Of a DNA stretch of 64,000 nucleotides, positions 52,164 to 63,897 are shown in pieces. Every line of letters begins with the position of its first letter. Within the stretch, counting starts at the first letter, position 1. The stretch is from Modicisalibacter coralii (GTDB taxonomy: Bacteria; Pseudomonadota; Gammaproteobacteria; Pseudomonadales; Halomonadaceae), in contig NZ_QWBW01000022.1 of assembly GCF_004117855.1 (NCBI RefSeq), positions 1 through 64,000 on the forward strand, read 5' to 3'. The translations under genes and the position numbers were made by a program. The notes beneath the pieces are model-generated. The model was given only the letters and a program-made list of their open reading frames with translations, made no database searches and was not told the origin of the DNA.

Positions 52164-52192
52164 ATGGGGCAGCGACGCTGCCCCATGCTTTT
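52164..52192 (+). terminator. Rho-independent terminator after the UspA gene
   Basis: ATGGGGCAGCG and CGCTGCCCCAT form an 11-base-pair arm pair around a tight loop, followed by GCTTTTTT. It ends the TAXI-TRAP-usp operon. Confidence 0.88.
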
Positions 52193-52207
52193 TTACCAGG
52201 AACGCTC

Positions 52208-53035
52208 ATGAGCGATACCCAGACGCTAGCGCGTCTTTCCGAGATATACCGTTATCCCGTGAAATCCACCGCCGCCCGGTCGTTGACGCGAGCCCTGGTG
52301 AGCGAGGAGGGGCTCGATGGTGACCGCCGCTACATGCTGGCCCGGCCGGACGGTCGCTTCGTCACCGCGCGTACCCATCCGGCGTTGCAGCGTGTCATTG
52401 TCGAGCCGGTCAACGGCGGGCTGGACCTCCATCACCCCGAGGCCGGGTCGATCGAAGCCCGCGAGACCCGCTTCGCCCGGGAGTCGTTCACCACCGCGGT
52501 ATGGGGCGATACGTTCGCCGCCGTGACGACCGAGTCGGCACTCGATGCCTGGTTCAGCGAGATCCTCGGCGAGCCGGTCAGGCTGTTGTGGCTGGGTGCG
52601 ACGTCGCCGCGCTATCGCGAGTCGCTGCAGCGCCGGGTGAGTTTCGCCGACGGCTATCCGCTGATGCTGATCTCGCAGGCCTCGCTGGAGGCACTCAACG
52701 CGCGGATGGACGCGCCGCAGCGGATGATCCAGTTCCGACCCAACCTGGTGGTGGCGGGAACCGCCGCCCACGCCGAGGACGCCTGGGCGCGGATTCGCAT
52801 CGGCGAGGTCGAGTTTCGCGTCGATACGCCCTGCGCGCGCTGCAAGATGATCACCGTCGACCCGACGACCGGGACCTTCCAGGCTCGGGGCGAACCGTTG
52901 CGCACCCTGGCCGGCTATCGGCGCGGGGCCGACGGCAAGGTCCTTTTCGGCCAGAATCTGATCGCGCTCAACACGGGGGAACTGATCGTCGGGGCGCCGG
53001 TCGAGGTGCTGGAGACCCGCGCGACCTCCATTTAG
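52208..53035 (+). CDS. MOSC domain protein (YcbX-like)
   Basis: A 275-residue protein with an N-terminal MOSC-associated beta-barrel (LSEIYRYPVKSTAARSLTRALV, GLDGDRRYMLARPDGRFVTART) and a MOSC domain (~120-265) with FRPNLVVAG and the conserved cysteine stretch DTPCARCKMITVDP. MOSC proteins carry sulfur or molybdenum cofactor; YcbX reduces N-hydroxylated compounds. It lacks the C-terminal 2Fe-2S domain of full-length YcbX. The next gene also encodes a molybdopterin-related fold. Confidence 0.88.
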   Translation: MSDTQTLARLSEIYRYPVKSTAARSLTRALVSEEGLDGDRRYMLARPDGRFVTARTHPALQRVIVEPVNGGLDLHHPEAGSIEARETRFARESFTTAVWGDTFAAVTTESALDAWFSEILGEPVRLLWLGATSPRYRESLQRRVSFADGYPLMLISQASLEALNARMDAPQRMIQFRPNLVVAGTAAHAEDAWARIRIGEVEFRVDTPCARCKMITVDPTTGTFQARGEPLRTLAGYRRGADGKVLFGQNLIALNTGELIVGAPVEVLETRATSI

Positions 53036-53145
53036 GCGCTGCCTGGCAGCCGCGAGACACGCGGTGTCATAGCGGACCGGCGGCCAGGCCGAGACGGCCC
53101 GACGGACGGAGCCGGGCTCCACAAGACTGCATAACGAGGCTCGCC

Positions 53146-53658
53146 ATGCGCCATTTTCCGCGCTTGCTGTTGGCACTGCTGTTGCTCATGGGGATGGGGG
53201 CGCCGGCCTGGTCGGCGACGCCACTGCCGAAGCCCACGGGTCGGGTGATCCTGACCGTCTCGGGCAACATCACCCGGACCAATGTCGGCGACGAGGCTCG
53301 CTTCGATGCGGCGATGCTGAACGACCTGGGATTGCACACGGTCGCGACTCACACGCCCTGGACCGACGGCGTCTCGCACTTTGCCGGCCCGTTGGGCCGC
53401 GACCTGCTGGATCGGGTGGGCGCCAAGGGCAAGGTGCTGCGCGTCAAGGCGCTCAACGATTACGTCTCCGAACTGCCGGCCAGCGACTTCTACGACTACG
53501 ACGTGCTGCTGGCCCTGGAGCGCGACGGCAAGCCGATGTCGGTGCGCAGTTTCGGGCCGCTCTTCGTGCTCTATCCGTTCGACGCCAAGCCCGAACTGCA
53601 GACCGAGAAGATCCGCTTTCGCAGCGTCTGGCAGGTCGTCAGCATCGAGGTGGAGTAG
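53146..53658 (+). CDS. Periplasmic molybdopterin-binding-fold protein without cysteine
   Basis: A 170-residue exported protein. Signal peptide ~1-23 (LLLALLLLMGMGAPAWSA), then a region resembling the small stand-alone version of the oxidoreductase molybdopterin-binding fold (PTGRVILTVSGNITRTN, FAGPLGRDLLDRVGAKGKVLRVKALNDYV, and YDVLLALERDGKPM). It contains no cysteine at all, so the Mo-coordinating residue of sulfite-oxidase-type enzymes is missing. It is 29 bases upstream of a hybrid kinase gene and probably a sensory partner, not an enzyme. An ACGAGGCTCGCC ribosome site precedes the ATG. Confidence 0.75.
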   Translation: MRHFPRLLLALLLLMGMGAPAWSATPLPKPTGRVILTVSGNITRTNVGDEARFDAAMLNDLGLHTVATHTPWTDGVSHFAGPLGRDLLDRVGAKGKVLRVKALNDYVSELPASDFYDYDVLLALERDGKPMSVRSFGPLFVLYPFDAKPELQTEKIRFRSVWQVVSIEVE

Positions 53659-53687
53659 GCCCGCGGGCCTGATACCGGGAGATTAGC

Positions 53688-55874
53688 GTGCATTACCCCC
53701 TGCGACTCAAACTGGGCGCGGTCGCCGCGGTGTTCTGCTTCGTCACCGCGCTCGGCGTGGTCAGCCTGATCTTCTGGCGCCAGGGCAGCCTGGTGCCGAT
53801 GATCGGCAGCGACGCCGGCTGGGTCGCCTACAAGCTCGACCGCGAGACCGTGGAACTCAGGAGCCAACTGTTGCGCAGCCGACCGGGCTCGACCGAGGAT
53901 CTCGACGAGCTGCGCCTGAGCTTCGACCTGCTCTACAGTCGTACCCAGTTGCTGCGGGATGGACAGATCGGCGACCTGATTCACGCGATACCCACGGTCG
54001 ACGGGCTGATCGCGCCGATTCTCGACCGGGTCGCGCGGCTCGACGACGACATCCGCTCCCTGGAGACCCTGACGCCGGCCGTCATCGATCGGCTGCAGGA
54101 ACGCTTTCATGCGCTCGGCGGGGACACCCAGCGCCTGGTGATGGCGATCAACGAGCACTTCGCCCAGACCAAGACCACTGCCCGCGAGACGATGTTCAAG
54201 CTCTACACGCTGTTGCTGGCGCTGATCGTGCTGATGAGCCTGGCGACGCTGGTGGTGGTGCGCTTCCTGTTCCAGGAGGCGCGCGACAACGACGCCTCGC
54301 GACGTACCCTGGAAACGCTCAGTCGAGAACTCGAGGTCACCGCGCGGCGTGCCGAGTCGGCGAGCCGCGCCAAGTCGGACTTCCTGGCGATCGTCAGCCA
54401 CGAGATCCGGACTCCCCTCAACGGGGTGATCGGCATGAGTGCACTGCTGCTGGATCGTCAGCGCGATCCGCGCTCGCGGCACTACGCGCGCACCATTCAC
54501 GAAAGCGCCGAGATCCTGCTCAGTCTGATCAACGACATCCTCGACTTCTCCAAGATCGAGGCCGGCCGACTCGAGCTGGAGGTCGAGGCCTTCGATCTGA
54601 CCCGCTGCATCGACAGCGTGATACAGCTCTTCACGCCGCGCCTGGAGGACTCGCCGGTCCGCCTCGAACGCGACATCGATCCCGCGCTGCCCCCGTGTCT
54701 CAGCGGCGATGCCGGGCGGCTGCGCCAGATCCTGCTCAACCTGCTCTCCAATGCGCTGAAGTTCACGGCCGTCGGCGAGGTGAGGCTCAGCGTCGGGGCT
54801 TGCGGGGAGGGCCGGGTGCGTTTTGAGGTCAGCGACACCGGTTGCGGCATTCCCGCCGAGCGTCGCGATGTGCTGTTCGAGCCGTTCCGTCAGGGGGACG
54901 CCTCGACGGCGCGCCGCTACGGTGGTTCGGGCCTGGGACTGGCGATCTGCAAGCGGCTGGTCACGGCGATGGGCGGCGACATCGGTTTCGAGAGTCGCGA
55001 GCACCAGGGCAGTCGCTTCTGGTTCGAACTACCGCTCGAAGCCGCCGACGCCTCGGCGGTGTCGGCGCCCGCGCCCGCGCTGTTTCCCGAACGCCACGAG
55101 GCGGGGCTGGCGGGGCGCCTGCTGGTCGCCGAGGACAACCCCGTCAACCGCCAGGTAGCGGTCGCCATGCTCGAGCGTTTCGGTCTCGAGGCCGAGGTGG
55201 CCGAGGATGGCCGGAGCGCGGTCGAGATGGCCGCCCGGGGCGGCTACGACCTGATCTTCATGGACATGCAGATGCCCGGCATGGACGGTATCGCCGCCAC
55301 CCGGCGCATCCGGCAGCTCGCGGGGGCAGCGGGTCAGGTACCCATCGTCGCCATGACCGCCGGCGCGCTGGAGGGCGAGAAGTCGCGGGCCCTGGCGGCG
55401 GGCATGGACGGTTACCTGACCAAGCCGATCCTGCCCGACCAGCTCGAGCGTCTGTTGCGTCGCTATCTCGGCGACGCCGCCTCGGCGCCCACCGAGTCGG
55501 CGGGCGCCGAGGCGGCGAACGACGTGCTGGTCGATCGTCATCTGCTCGCCGAGTTCGAGCGCTCGCTGGGTCGCGAGGGGCTGGAGGAGTTGGTCCAGCT
55601 GTTTCGCGCTCAGGTGCCCGAACGCCTGGCACGCCTGGATGCGGCCCTGATGGCCGGCGACGATGACGCCCTGCGCCGCCAGGCGCATCTGCTCAAGGGG
55701 GAGTCGTCGGGGCTGGGGTTGCGGCGTGTGGCGGCACTCGCAGGCGCGCTGGAAAGGCAGGTGGCCCAACTGGGCGAGGCGGCGCGTCGACAGCGCATCG
55801 ACACCCTGCGACGCACCCTCGACGAGACGCTCGGGACCCTGCGGCGGAGCGGCCCTGCCGGTGCCCGGCGCTGA
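53688..55874 (+). CDS. Hybrid sensor histidine kinase with receiver and Hpt domains
   Basis: A 728-residue membrane kinase. Two transmembrane segments (~8-28 and ~170-192) flank a helical periplasmic sensor region. Cytoplasmic order: HisKA with phospho-His238 ([10 protein letters not shown]), HATPase ([26 protein letters not shown]), receiver with phospho-Asp526 ([12 protein letters not shown]), and Hpt with His667 ([13 protein letters not shown]). No separate response regulator is adjacent. The start codon is GTG with a GGGAG ribosome site. The upstream periplasmic protein is the likely signal partner. Confidence 0.93.
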   Translation: MHYPLRLKLGAVAAVFCFVTALGVVSLIFWRQGSLVPMIGSDAGWVAYKLDRETVELRSQLLRSRPGSTEDLDELRLSFDLLYSRTQLLRDGQIGDLIHAIPTVDGLIAPILDRVARLDDDIRSLETLTPAVIDRLQERFHALGGDTQRLVMAINEHFAQTKTTARETMFKLYTLLLALIVLMSLATLVVVRFLFQEARDNDASRRTLETLSRELEVTARRAESASRAKSDFLAIVSHEIRTPLNGVIGMSALLLDRQRDPRSRHYARTIHESAEILLSLINDILDFSKIEAGRLELEVEAFDLTRCIDSVIQLFTPRLEDSPVRLERDIDPALPPCLSGDAGRLRQILLNLLSNALKFTAVGEVRLSVGACGEGRVRFEVSDTGCGIPAERRDVLFEPFRQGDASTARRYGGSGLGLAICKRLVTAMGGDIGFESREHQGSRFWFELPLEAADASAVSAPAPALFPERHEAGLAGRLLVAEDNPVNRQVAVAMLERFGLEAEVAEDGRSAVEMAARGGYDLIFMDMQMPGMDGIAATRRIRQLAGAAGQVPIVAMTAGALEGEKSRALAAGMDGYLTKPILPDQLERLLRRYLGDAASAPTESAGAEAANDVLVDRHLLAEFERSLGREGLEELVQLFRAQVPERLARLDAALMAGDDDALRRQAHLLKGESSGLGLRRVAALAGALERQVAQLGEAARRQRIDTLRRTLDETLGTLRRSGPAGARR

Positions 55875-55886
55875 GCGCCGCGGAAT

Positions 55887-57827
55887 TCAGTGGAACCCGG
55901 TGTCGCGGCCGTCGCTGCCCAGTTGCACCACGTCGCGGGGGCGCCCGCGGTCGTCGAGGCGTACGTAGCCGATACCCGAGGCGTTCCACAACCGCTCGCC
56001 GGCCTTGGCGCGATCCGGGACCAGCGGGCGGACGTGCATCCGGCGACGCTTGGTGAAGAGGTTGAGCGGCGACCAGGGAGCGTACAGCCAGCGGTTGAGG
56101 CGATCGAACCAGTCGAGCAGGGTGTCGGGAAAGGTGTTCTTCAGCCCGCTGCTGGTGACCTGCCAGATGTGCGGACCATGCTCGCGCTGGCGCAGGCGCA
56201 CCTCGTAGACGAAGGAGTAGTGCACGTCGCCGGAGAGGATCACGTAGTTGCCCGGCGTCCGGCGGTGGCGAAAGATGTTGAGCATCACGCTCGCCGCCCC
56301 GCGATGCGCCATCCAGTTCTCCGCGTCGACCAGCAGCGGCTTGCCGAACCAGGTGAAGACGCGCTGGATGCCCTCGATCAGCTTGACGCCGAAGATCGGC
56401 GCCGCCGAGACCACGATCACCGAGGCTTCGTCGAGCAGCTCCTGCTGGAATTCGCTGAGCGCTTCCCAGTCCATCAGCCCCGAGGGGCGGTGACGCGCGC
56501 GCTCGCTGCGCCAGCGCCGCGTGCGGGTGTCCAGCACCACCAGCCTGGGCGAGCTCGCCAGCGTGTAGCCCCAGCCCTCGAAACGCAGCAACTCGCCCGC
56601 CACGCGATCGTGCTCGGCCGCTGGCAGGCCGGCGTCGTCGACGTTGGCGAGCAGGGCCTCGAGCGCTGTCATGGGCCCGGCCAACTGCTCAGGCGCGTTG
56701 CCCCAGCCCTGGCAGAGCAGGTAGGCGAGCAGCGCATTGCCGATGATCCGCCGCGAGAAGGGATGGCCGTAGGCGGTTTCTTCCCAGGCCGCGGTCAGGT
56801 TCCAGTCGTCGGTGACGTCGTGATCGTCGAAGATCATCAGCGTCGGCAGTTGCGCGAGAAGGCGTGCGGTGGCGGGCAGGTCGGCGACGAACGCCTCGAT
56901 CACCGCTTGTTCGTCGGCGTAGCGCGCCGCCTCGGTCGCGTCGAGGTGAGGCCGCTCAGGGGCGATCAGCCGCCAGGGCACCGGCGACCAGACCAGCAGG
57001 TACATGGCGAGGACTTCGGCGAAGGTGATCAGGTGATTGGAGGCGTTGGCGGTGGTGAAGATGGGCTTGTTGACGCCACCGAAGAAGCGCTCGCGCAACG
57101 CCTCGTTGGACTCGAACTCGGGCAGCAGGCGCTCGCGATGGTAGTAGGTGTCGGGGTGCGCGAAGAGGGCGTCGCTGTCGCCGACTACCGCGCCCTCGAG
57201 GGTTTCGCCGTAGAGGCCCAGGCGCCGGATCAGGGCGTGAATGGCGACCAGCATGGGGCCGGCGACGTCGTCGGCGTAGATCTGGTCGCCGGTGAGCATC
57301 AGCAGGGCCGGGCGCTCGTGCGGTTCGTCGCGATGCTCGGCGAACCAGCGGTCGGCACGCGCCATGCCATCGCCGGCGGGGTGGTGGGGGCGCCGGCAGG
57401 AGCCGTGCAGCAGCGCGTCGATACGCCCACGGATCACGAAGTCGGGGTGGGCCTGTCCGGGGTAGAGCAGGTGCGGCGCCCAGTCGGCGATACCCCGGCG
57501 GTTGCCGTCGGCGTCGACGATGTGCAGGTCGTAGCCGATGCGCTCGTCGCAGGGCAGGGGCGTGTCCGGCACGACGTGAATCAAATGGACCCAGGCCCGG
57601 GTGCCCAGGCGCAGGCGCCGACAGGCGGCCGCGTCGAGTGTGTGGCACTCGGCGGGGGCGTCGCCGGGATACAGCGTCAACGTGAGGTCGAGAGCCCGGC
57701 TGGCGACCAGCCAGAGCGTCACGCCGCCGGGCTCGGTGCGGCGCAACAACGGGCCGGCCAGTACGTCCGGCAATGAATCTGTCGTGGAATCCAAGGGTAT
57801 GCGTCCCTGCGCGAGCCGGGCAGGCAT
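55887..57827 (-). CDS. PhoD-like metallophosphatase
   Basis: A 646-residue phosphatase of the PhoD-like family. The metal-site motifs are LTGDQIYADDVAGP, IFDDHDVTDDWN and ILSGDVHYSF; an N-terminal beta-sandwich domain (~10-110) precedes them. No Tat or Sec signal peptide is seen, unlike classical PhoD, so it may be cytoplasmic. The start is uncertain: the ATG at 57825-57827 lies inside the terminal repeat of an inserted element, with no ribosome site, and an in-frame extension reads on through that element. It faces the kinase gene, 12 bases away. Confidence 0.85.
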   Translation of the reverse strand: MPARLAQGRIPLDSTTDSLPDVLAGPLLRRTEPGGVTLWLVASRALDLTLTLYPGDAPAECHTLDAAACRRLRLGTRAWVHLIHVVPDTPLPCDERIGYDLHIVDADGNRRGIADWAPHLLYPGQAHPDFVIRGRIDALLHGSCRRPHHPAGDGMARADRWFAEHRDEPHERPALLMLTGDQIYADDVAGPMLVAIHALIRRLGLYGETLEGAVVGDSDALFAHPDTYYHRERLLPEFESNEALRERFFGGVNKPIFTTANASNHLITFAEVLAMYLLVWSPVPWRLIAPERPHLDATEAARYADEQAVIEAFVADLPATARLLAQLPTLMIFDDHDVTDDWNLTAAWEETAYGHPFSRRIIGNALLAYLLCQGWGNAPEQLAGPMTALEALLANVDDAGLPAAEHDRVAGELLRFEGWGYTLASSPRLVVLDTRTRRWRSERARHRPSGLMDWEALSEFQQELLDEASVIVVSAAPIFGVKLIEGIQRVFTWFGKPLLVDAENWMAHRGAASVMLNIFRHRRTPGNYVILSGDVHYSFVYEVRLRQREHGPHIWQVTSSGLKNTFPDTLLDWFDRLNRWLYAPWSPLNLFTKRRRMHVRPLVPDRAKAGERLWNASGIGYVRLDDRGRPRDVVQLGSDGRDTGFH

Positions 57828-57966
57828 TGTCTGAAAACTGCCTGCGCTCGGCCATACTGCGTTAAAAATCAGCTCAAAATGCTCATTTACACCCCATAAA
57901 CTCCGCTTTTTCACTGATTTTTGCCTTGTCTGACCTTCGCTCGCCGACTTTTTCAGGCAATGCCTG
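57821..57966. mobile_element. MITE/REP-like element, 146 bp, overlapping the phosphatase start
   Basis: The ends CAGGCATTGTCTGAAAA (57821-57837) and TTTTCAGGCAATGCCTG (57950-57966) are inverted repeats matching at 16 of 17. Read on the minus strand, the interior closely follows the element at 45588-45728 (GGCGAGCGAAGG, AGACAAGGCAAAA, AAAAAGCGGAGTTTA, GTAAATGAGCATTTTGAG, CGAGCGCAGGC), although the terminal repeats differ. No target duplication is clear. It contains the phosphatase start codon. Confidence 0.75.
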
Positions 57967-58049
57967 AGGCACGAGAAAGGCCGCGGCGGGTCGTGGCCGA
58001 AAGCGTCCAGCTTAGCGCCCCGCCTGGCGCCTGGCCATCGTCGGGCCGT

Positions 58050-58712
58050 TCATGCCTGCGGCGGCTGAGTGTCCCCCTGCTCGCGCAGGCAGGCGCGCAC
58101 CTCGTCGTCGCCGGTCTGATCGAAGTGCCGGTACCACTGACCCACCGCACTGAAGTCCGCCGGTGCGGCCAGGCATTCGACGCGATCGACCTCGGGACGC
58201 AACGCCTCGAGGCTGTCGGGCGCGGCCACCGGCACCGCCAGGATGCAGTACTCGGCGCCCAGCCGGCGTACGGCGCGAATCGCCGCGCGCATGGTCGCCC
58301 CGGTGGCGATGCCGTCGTCGACCAGGATCACTTGCCGGCCGGCCAGCGAGGGATAGGGCCGCTCGCCGCGAAATGCGCGCTCGCGTCGCTCGAGTTCCCG
58401 CTGCTCGCGGGCGACGACCGTTTGCAGGGCCCGATCGTCGAGCCCCAGCCGGTGGATCAACGGCTCGTCGAGGACCTGCACGCCGCCGCTGGCGATGGCG
58501 CCCATGGCGAACTCCTCGTGGCCCGGCACGCCCAGCTTGCGCACCACCATCACGTCGAGCGCGGCACCCAGGGCATGGGCGATCTCGGCGGCGACCGGCA
58601 CGCCGCCGCGCGGCAGGCCGAGTACCAGGGCCGAGGCGTCGACGTTGCCCCGTAGCCGCTTGGCGAGACGTTCGCCGGCATCGCGGCGGTCCCGCAGTGG
58701 CAGGTCGTTCAT
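58050..58712 (-). CDS. Phosphoribosyltransferase-fold protein
   Basis: A 220-residue type I phosphoribosyltransferase-fold protein. The PRPP-binding loop is VILVDDGIATGATMRAAIRAV (~126-146), and LVLGLPRGGVPVAAEIA at ~29-45 is the usual N-terminal motif of this small uncharacterised group, often found with hydrolase or stress genes. The acceptor base is unknown. An AAGGAG ribosome site precedes the ATG at 58712. It reads toward the phosphatase gene on the same strand. Confidence 0.88.
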   Translation of the reverse strand: MNDLPLRDRRDAGERLAKRLRGNVDASALVLGLPRGGVPVAAEIAHALGAALDVMVVRKLGVPGHEEFAMGAIASGGVQVLDEPLIHRLGLDDRALQTVVAREQRELERRERAFRGERPYPSLAGRQVILVDDGIATGATMRAAIRAVRRLGAEYCILAVPVAAPDSLEALRPEVDRVECLAAPADFSAVGQWYRHFDQTGDDEVRACLREQGDTQPPQA

Positions 58713-58786
58713 GGCTGGCTCCTTCGCGGGTCGGAACACCTGAAGCAAGCGTGGTCACCGACTCGTGGCGGGGTCAATGTCGCCGG

Positions 58787-59803
58787 TCACGAAACCGTCG
58801 GGTGAGTCGCCTTCCTGGCCCGGCGGTCGTGGAGCGAGCGCTCGACCATGTCGACCCCGGGGTGGTAGTCGCCGCGTGCCGCCGCCAGGGCCCGAGCCAG
58901 GGTGAGTTCGGCGATGCGCGCATGGTCCTGGGGCAGGGCGTTGACCGGTTGCGGCAGGAAATCGAGCAATCGGGCGTCGCCGAAGGTCGCCAGGCGCAGG
59001 TCTTCCGGCAGGCCGCCACGATCGAGCAGTACGTCGAGGGCGCCGTCGAGCAGCGTGTAGGACGCGGTCACCAGGGCGTCCGGACGGCCCCGCTCGTCGA
59101 GCAGCCGGCGCATCAGGGCCGCGCCGTCGACCCGGTCGTAGCGTGCGGCGGTGTACACCCACGGTTCGCTGTCGTGGCCGACCAGGGCGCGCTGGAAACC
59201 GCGGCGGCGCTCCTGGGTCATCGACAGCTCGCCCACCGCATCGAACCAGGCGATGCGGCGGATCGAATCGTCGATCACCGAGCCGGTCAGGGCCTCGGCG
59301 GCGGCGACGTTGTTGCTGAGGATGCACACGAAGCGCGACGGGTCGAGGGCACGGTCCACCGCGATGATCGGCAGCCCGCCGGCCATCATTTCGACGTAGA
59401 AGGGATCGTCGGCGGCGAGACTGGTGGCGACGATCAGCGCCTGGCAGCGCTGGGCGCGCAGGGCCCGGGCCAGTTCGCGCTCGGTGTCGGGCTCGTCGTC
59501 GGAGCCGGCGATCAACAACTGGAAGCCCTGCTCGCGGGCGCCGCGCTCGAGACACTTGGCCAGCCGCGCGTAGCTGGCGTTCTCCAGGTCGGGGATGATC
59601 AGTCCCAGGGTGCGACTCTGGCCGCGGCGCAGCGCGGCGGCCTGGGCGTCGACGCGGTACTGGTGGCGGTCGACGATGTCCATCACCCGCTCGACTGTCT
59701 CGCGGCTGATGCGCCGCTCCTCGGCCTTGCCATTGATCACGTAGCTCGCGGTGGTGCGCGAGACGCCGGCGAGGCGGGCGATTTCGGCGAGAGTCATGGC
59801 CAT
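58787..59803 (-). CDS. fruR: LacI-family regulator of fructose metabolism (Cra/FruR)
   Basis: A 338-residue LacI-family repressor close to E. coli Cra (334). The HTH and hinge (~4-60) read LAEIARLAGVSRTTASYVINGKAEE; then LGLIIPDLENASYARLAKCLE, ALDVLLDRGGLP and LATFGDARLLDFL as in Cra. Effectors of such proteins are fructose-1-phosphate or fructose-1,6-bisphosphate. An ATG at 59797 is an alternative start. It is divergent from fruBKA, and two Cra-type operators lie between. Confidence 0.93.
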   Translation of the reverse strand: MAMTLAEIARLAGVSRTTASYVINGKAEERRISRETVERVMDIVDRHQYRVDAQAAALRRGQSRTLGLIIPDLENASYARLAKCLERGAREQGFQLLIAGSDDEPDTERELARALRAQRCQALIVATSLAADDPFYVEMMAGGLPIIAVDRALDPSRFVCILSNNVAAAEALTGSVIDDSIRRIAWFDAVGELSMTQERRRGFQRALVGHDSEPWVYTAARYDRVDGAALMRRLLDERGRPDALVTASYTLLDGALDVLLDRGGLPEDLRLATFGDARLLDFLPQPVNALPQDHARIAELTLARALAAARGDYHPGVDMVERSLHDRRARKATHPTVS

Positions 59804-59930
59804 GGTCTGCGTTCGGCTCCGTCGTTGGGGAGGCCGTGCACCTCCCGGGGGTGTCGGGGAACATTCTACGAGAGAGGCGCGGCCCCCGCCCCCTGCTAAG
59901 GTCGTAGGTCGAGCCGCTTGCCAAATCGAG

Positions 59931-59944
59931 TGGATCGTTTCAGC
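59931..59944. promoter_or_regulatory. Cra/FruR operator 1 in the fruR-fruB spacer
   Basis: TGGATCGTTTCAGC, on the other strand GCTGAAACGATCCA, agrees with the Cra consensus built on TGAAWCGNTTNA. It lies 100 bases upstream of the fruB start. Confidence 0.75.
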
Positions 59945-59962
59945 ATGGCGCCATGAACAAGG

Positions 59963-59976
59963 TGACACGATTCAGC
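59963..59976. promoter_or_regulatory. Cra/FruR operator 2 in the fruR-fruB spacer
   Basis: TGACACGATTCAGC, on the other strand GCTGAATCGTGTCA, differs from the GCTGAATCGTTTCA consensus by one base. It lies 18 bases downstream of operator 1 in the same orientation. Confidence 0.8.
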
Positions 59977-60043
59977 TTCGTTGCACAAGGCATCGCAACT
60001 AGACTCGAACAGTCACCCCCGATGTGCAGCGAGGAGACTTGAG

Positions 60044-62919
<2,876 letters not shown>

Positions 62920-62920
<1 letters not shown>

Positions 62921-63897
62921 TGGCGCGCGTTCTCACCGTCAGTCTCAATCCGGCGCTGGATCTGTCGGTCCGCCTGCCGCAGTTGACGCTGGGCGAGGTC
63001 AACCGCACCGAGTCGACCCGGCTGGAAGCCGCCGGCAAGGGCGTCAACGTGGCGCGGGTGCTGGTGGCGCTGGGCCACGAGGTCGCGGTCTCCGGATTTC
63101 TGGGCGCGGCCAACGACGGCGCCTTCGTGCGTGCCTTCGCCGATATCGGCGTGGAGGACGCCTTCCATCGCGTGCCCGGCGAGACGCGCATCAACGCCAA
63201 GGTCGCCGAGCACGATGGGCGGGTCACCGATATCAACGGCCCGGGGCTGATGATCGCTCCCGAGGATCTGGCGCAGCTCGGCGAGGCCCTGGCGCTGCGT
63301 CTCGACGACGCCCGGCGGCGTCCCGATGCGGTGCTGATCGGTGGCAGCCTGCCCCCGGGCGTGGCTCCGGCCGATCTCGCCGCGCTGGTGCGCCGCCTCG
63401 GCGAGAGCGGCGTTCCGGTGTGGGTCGATACCAGCGGCGCGGCGCTCGAGGCGGCGATCGACGCCGCACCGACGGCGGTCAAGCCCAACGAGCACGAGCT
63501 CGCCGCCTGGGCGGGCGAAGCGCTGGAGGACATCGCCGCTCGCCGTCGCGCGGCGCAGCGACTGCATGCCGCGGGTATCGACGAGGCGGTGATCTCGGCC
63601 GGTGACGCCGGGGTGCTGTGGGTCAGCCGGCGCGGTGTCTGGCAGGCCACACCGCCGCGTGTCGGTGTCGTGAGTACCGTGGGCGCCGGCGACACCCTGG
63701 TCGCCGGGCTGCTGCACGGCGTCCTCGGCGACCTGCCGGCCGACGAGGCGCTACGCCTGGCCACCGCGCTGTCCGCGGAATCGGTGCGTCACGTCGGGGT
63801 GGGCGACCCGCAGGCCACCGATTTCGCCGATCTCCAACAACAGACTCGCGTGCAGCGCCTCGACGGCGACGACCACGCAGGGGGAGCCTTCGCATGA
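62920..63897 (+). CDS. fruK: 1-Phosphofructokinase FruK
   Basis: A 325-residue PfkB-family kinase that makes fructose-1,6-bisphosphate from the fructose-1-phosphate delivered by FruA. Features: LNPALDLSV at the N terminus, AAGKGVNVARVLVALGH, LIGGSLPPGV and the anion-hole motif STVGAGDTLVAGLLHG. Its ATG overlaps the fruB stop by one base (TAATG) and its stop overlaps the fruA start (ATGA), so the three are coupled. Confidence 0.96.
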
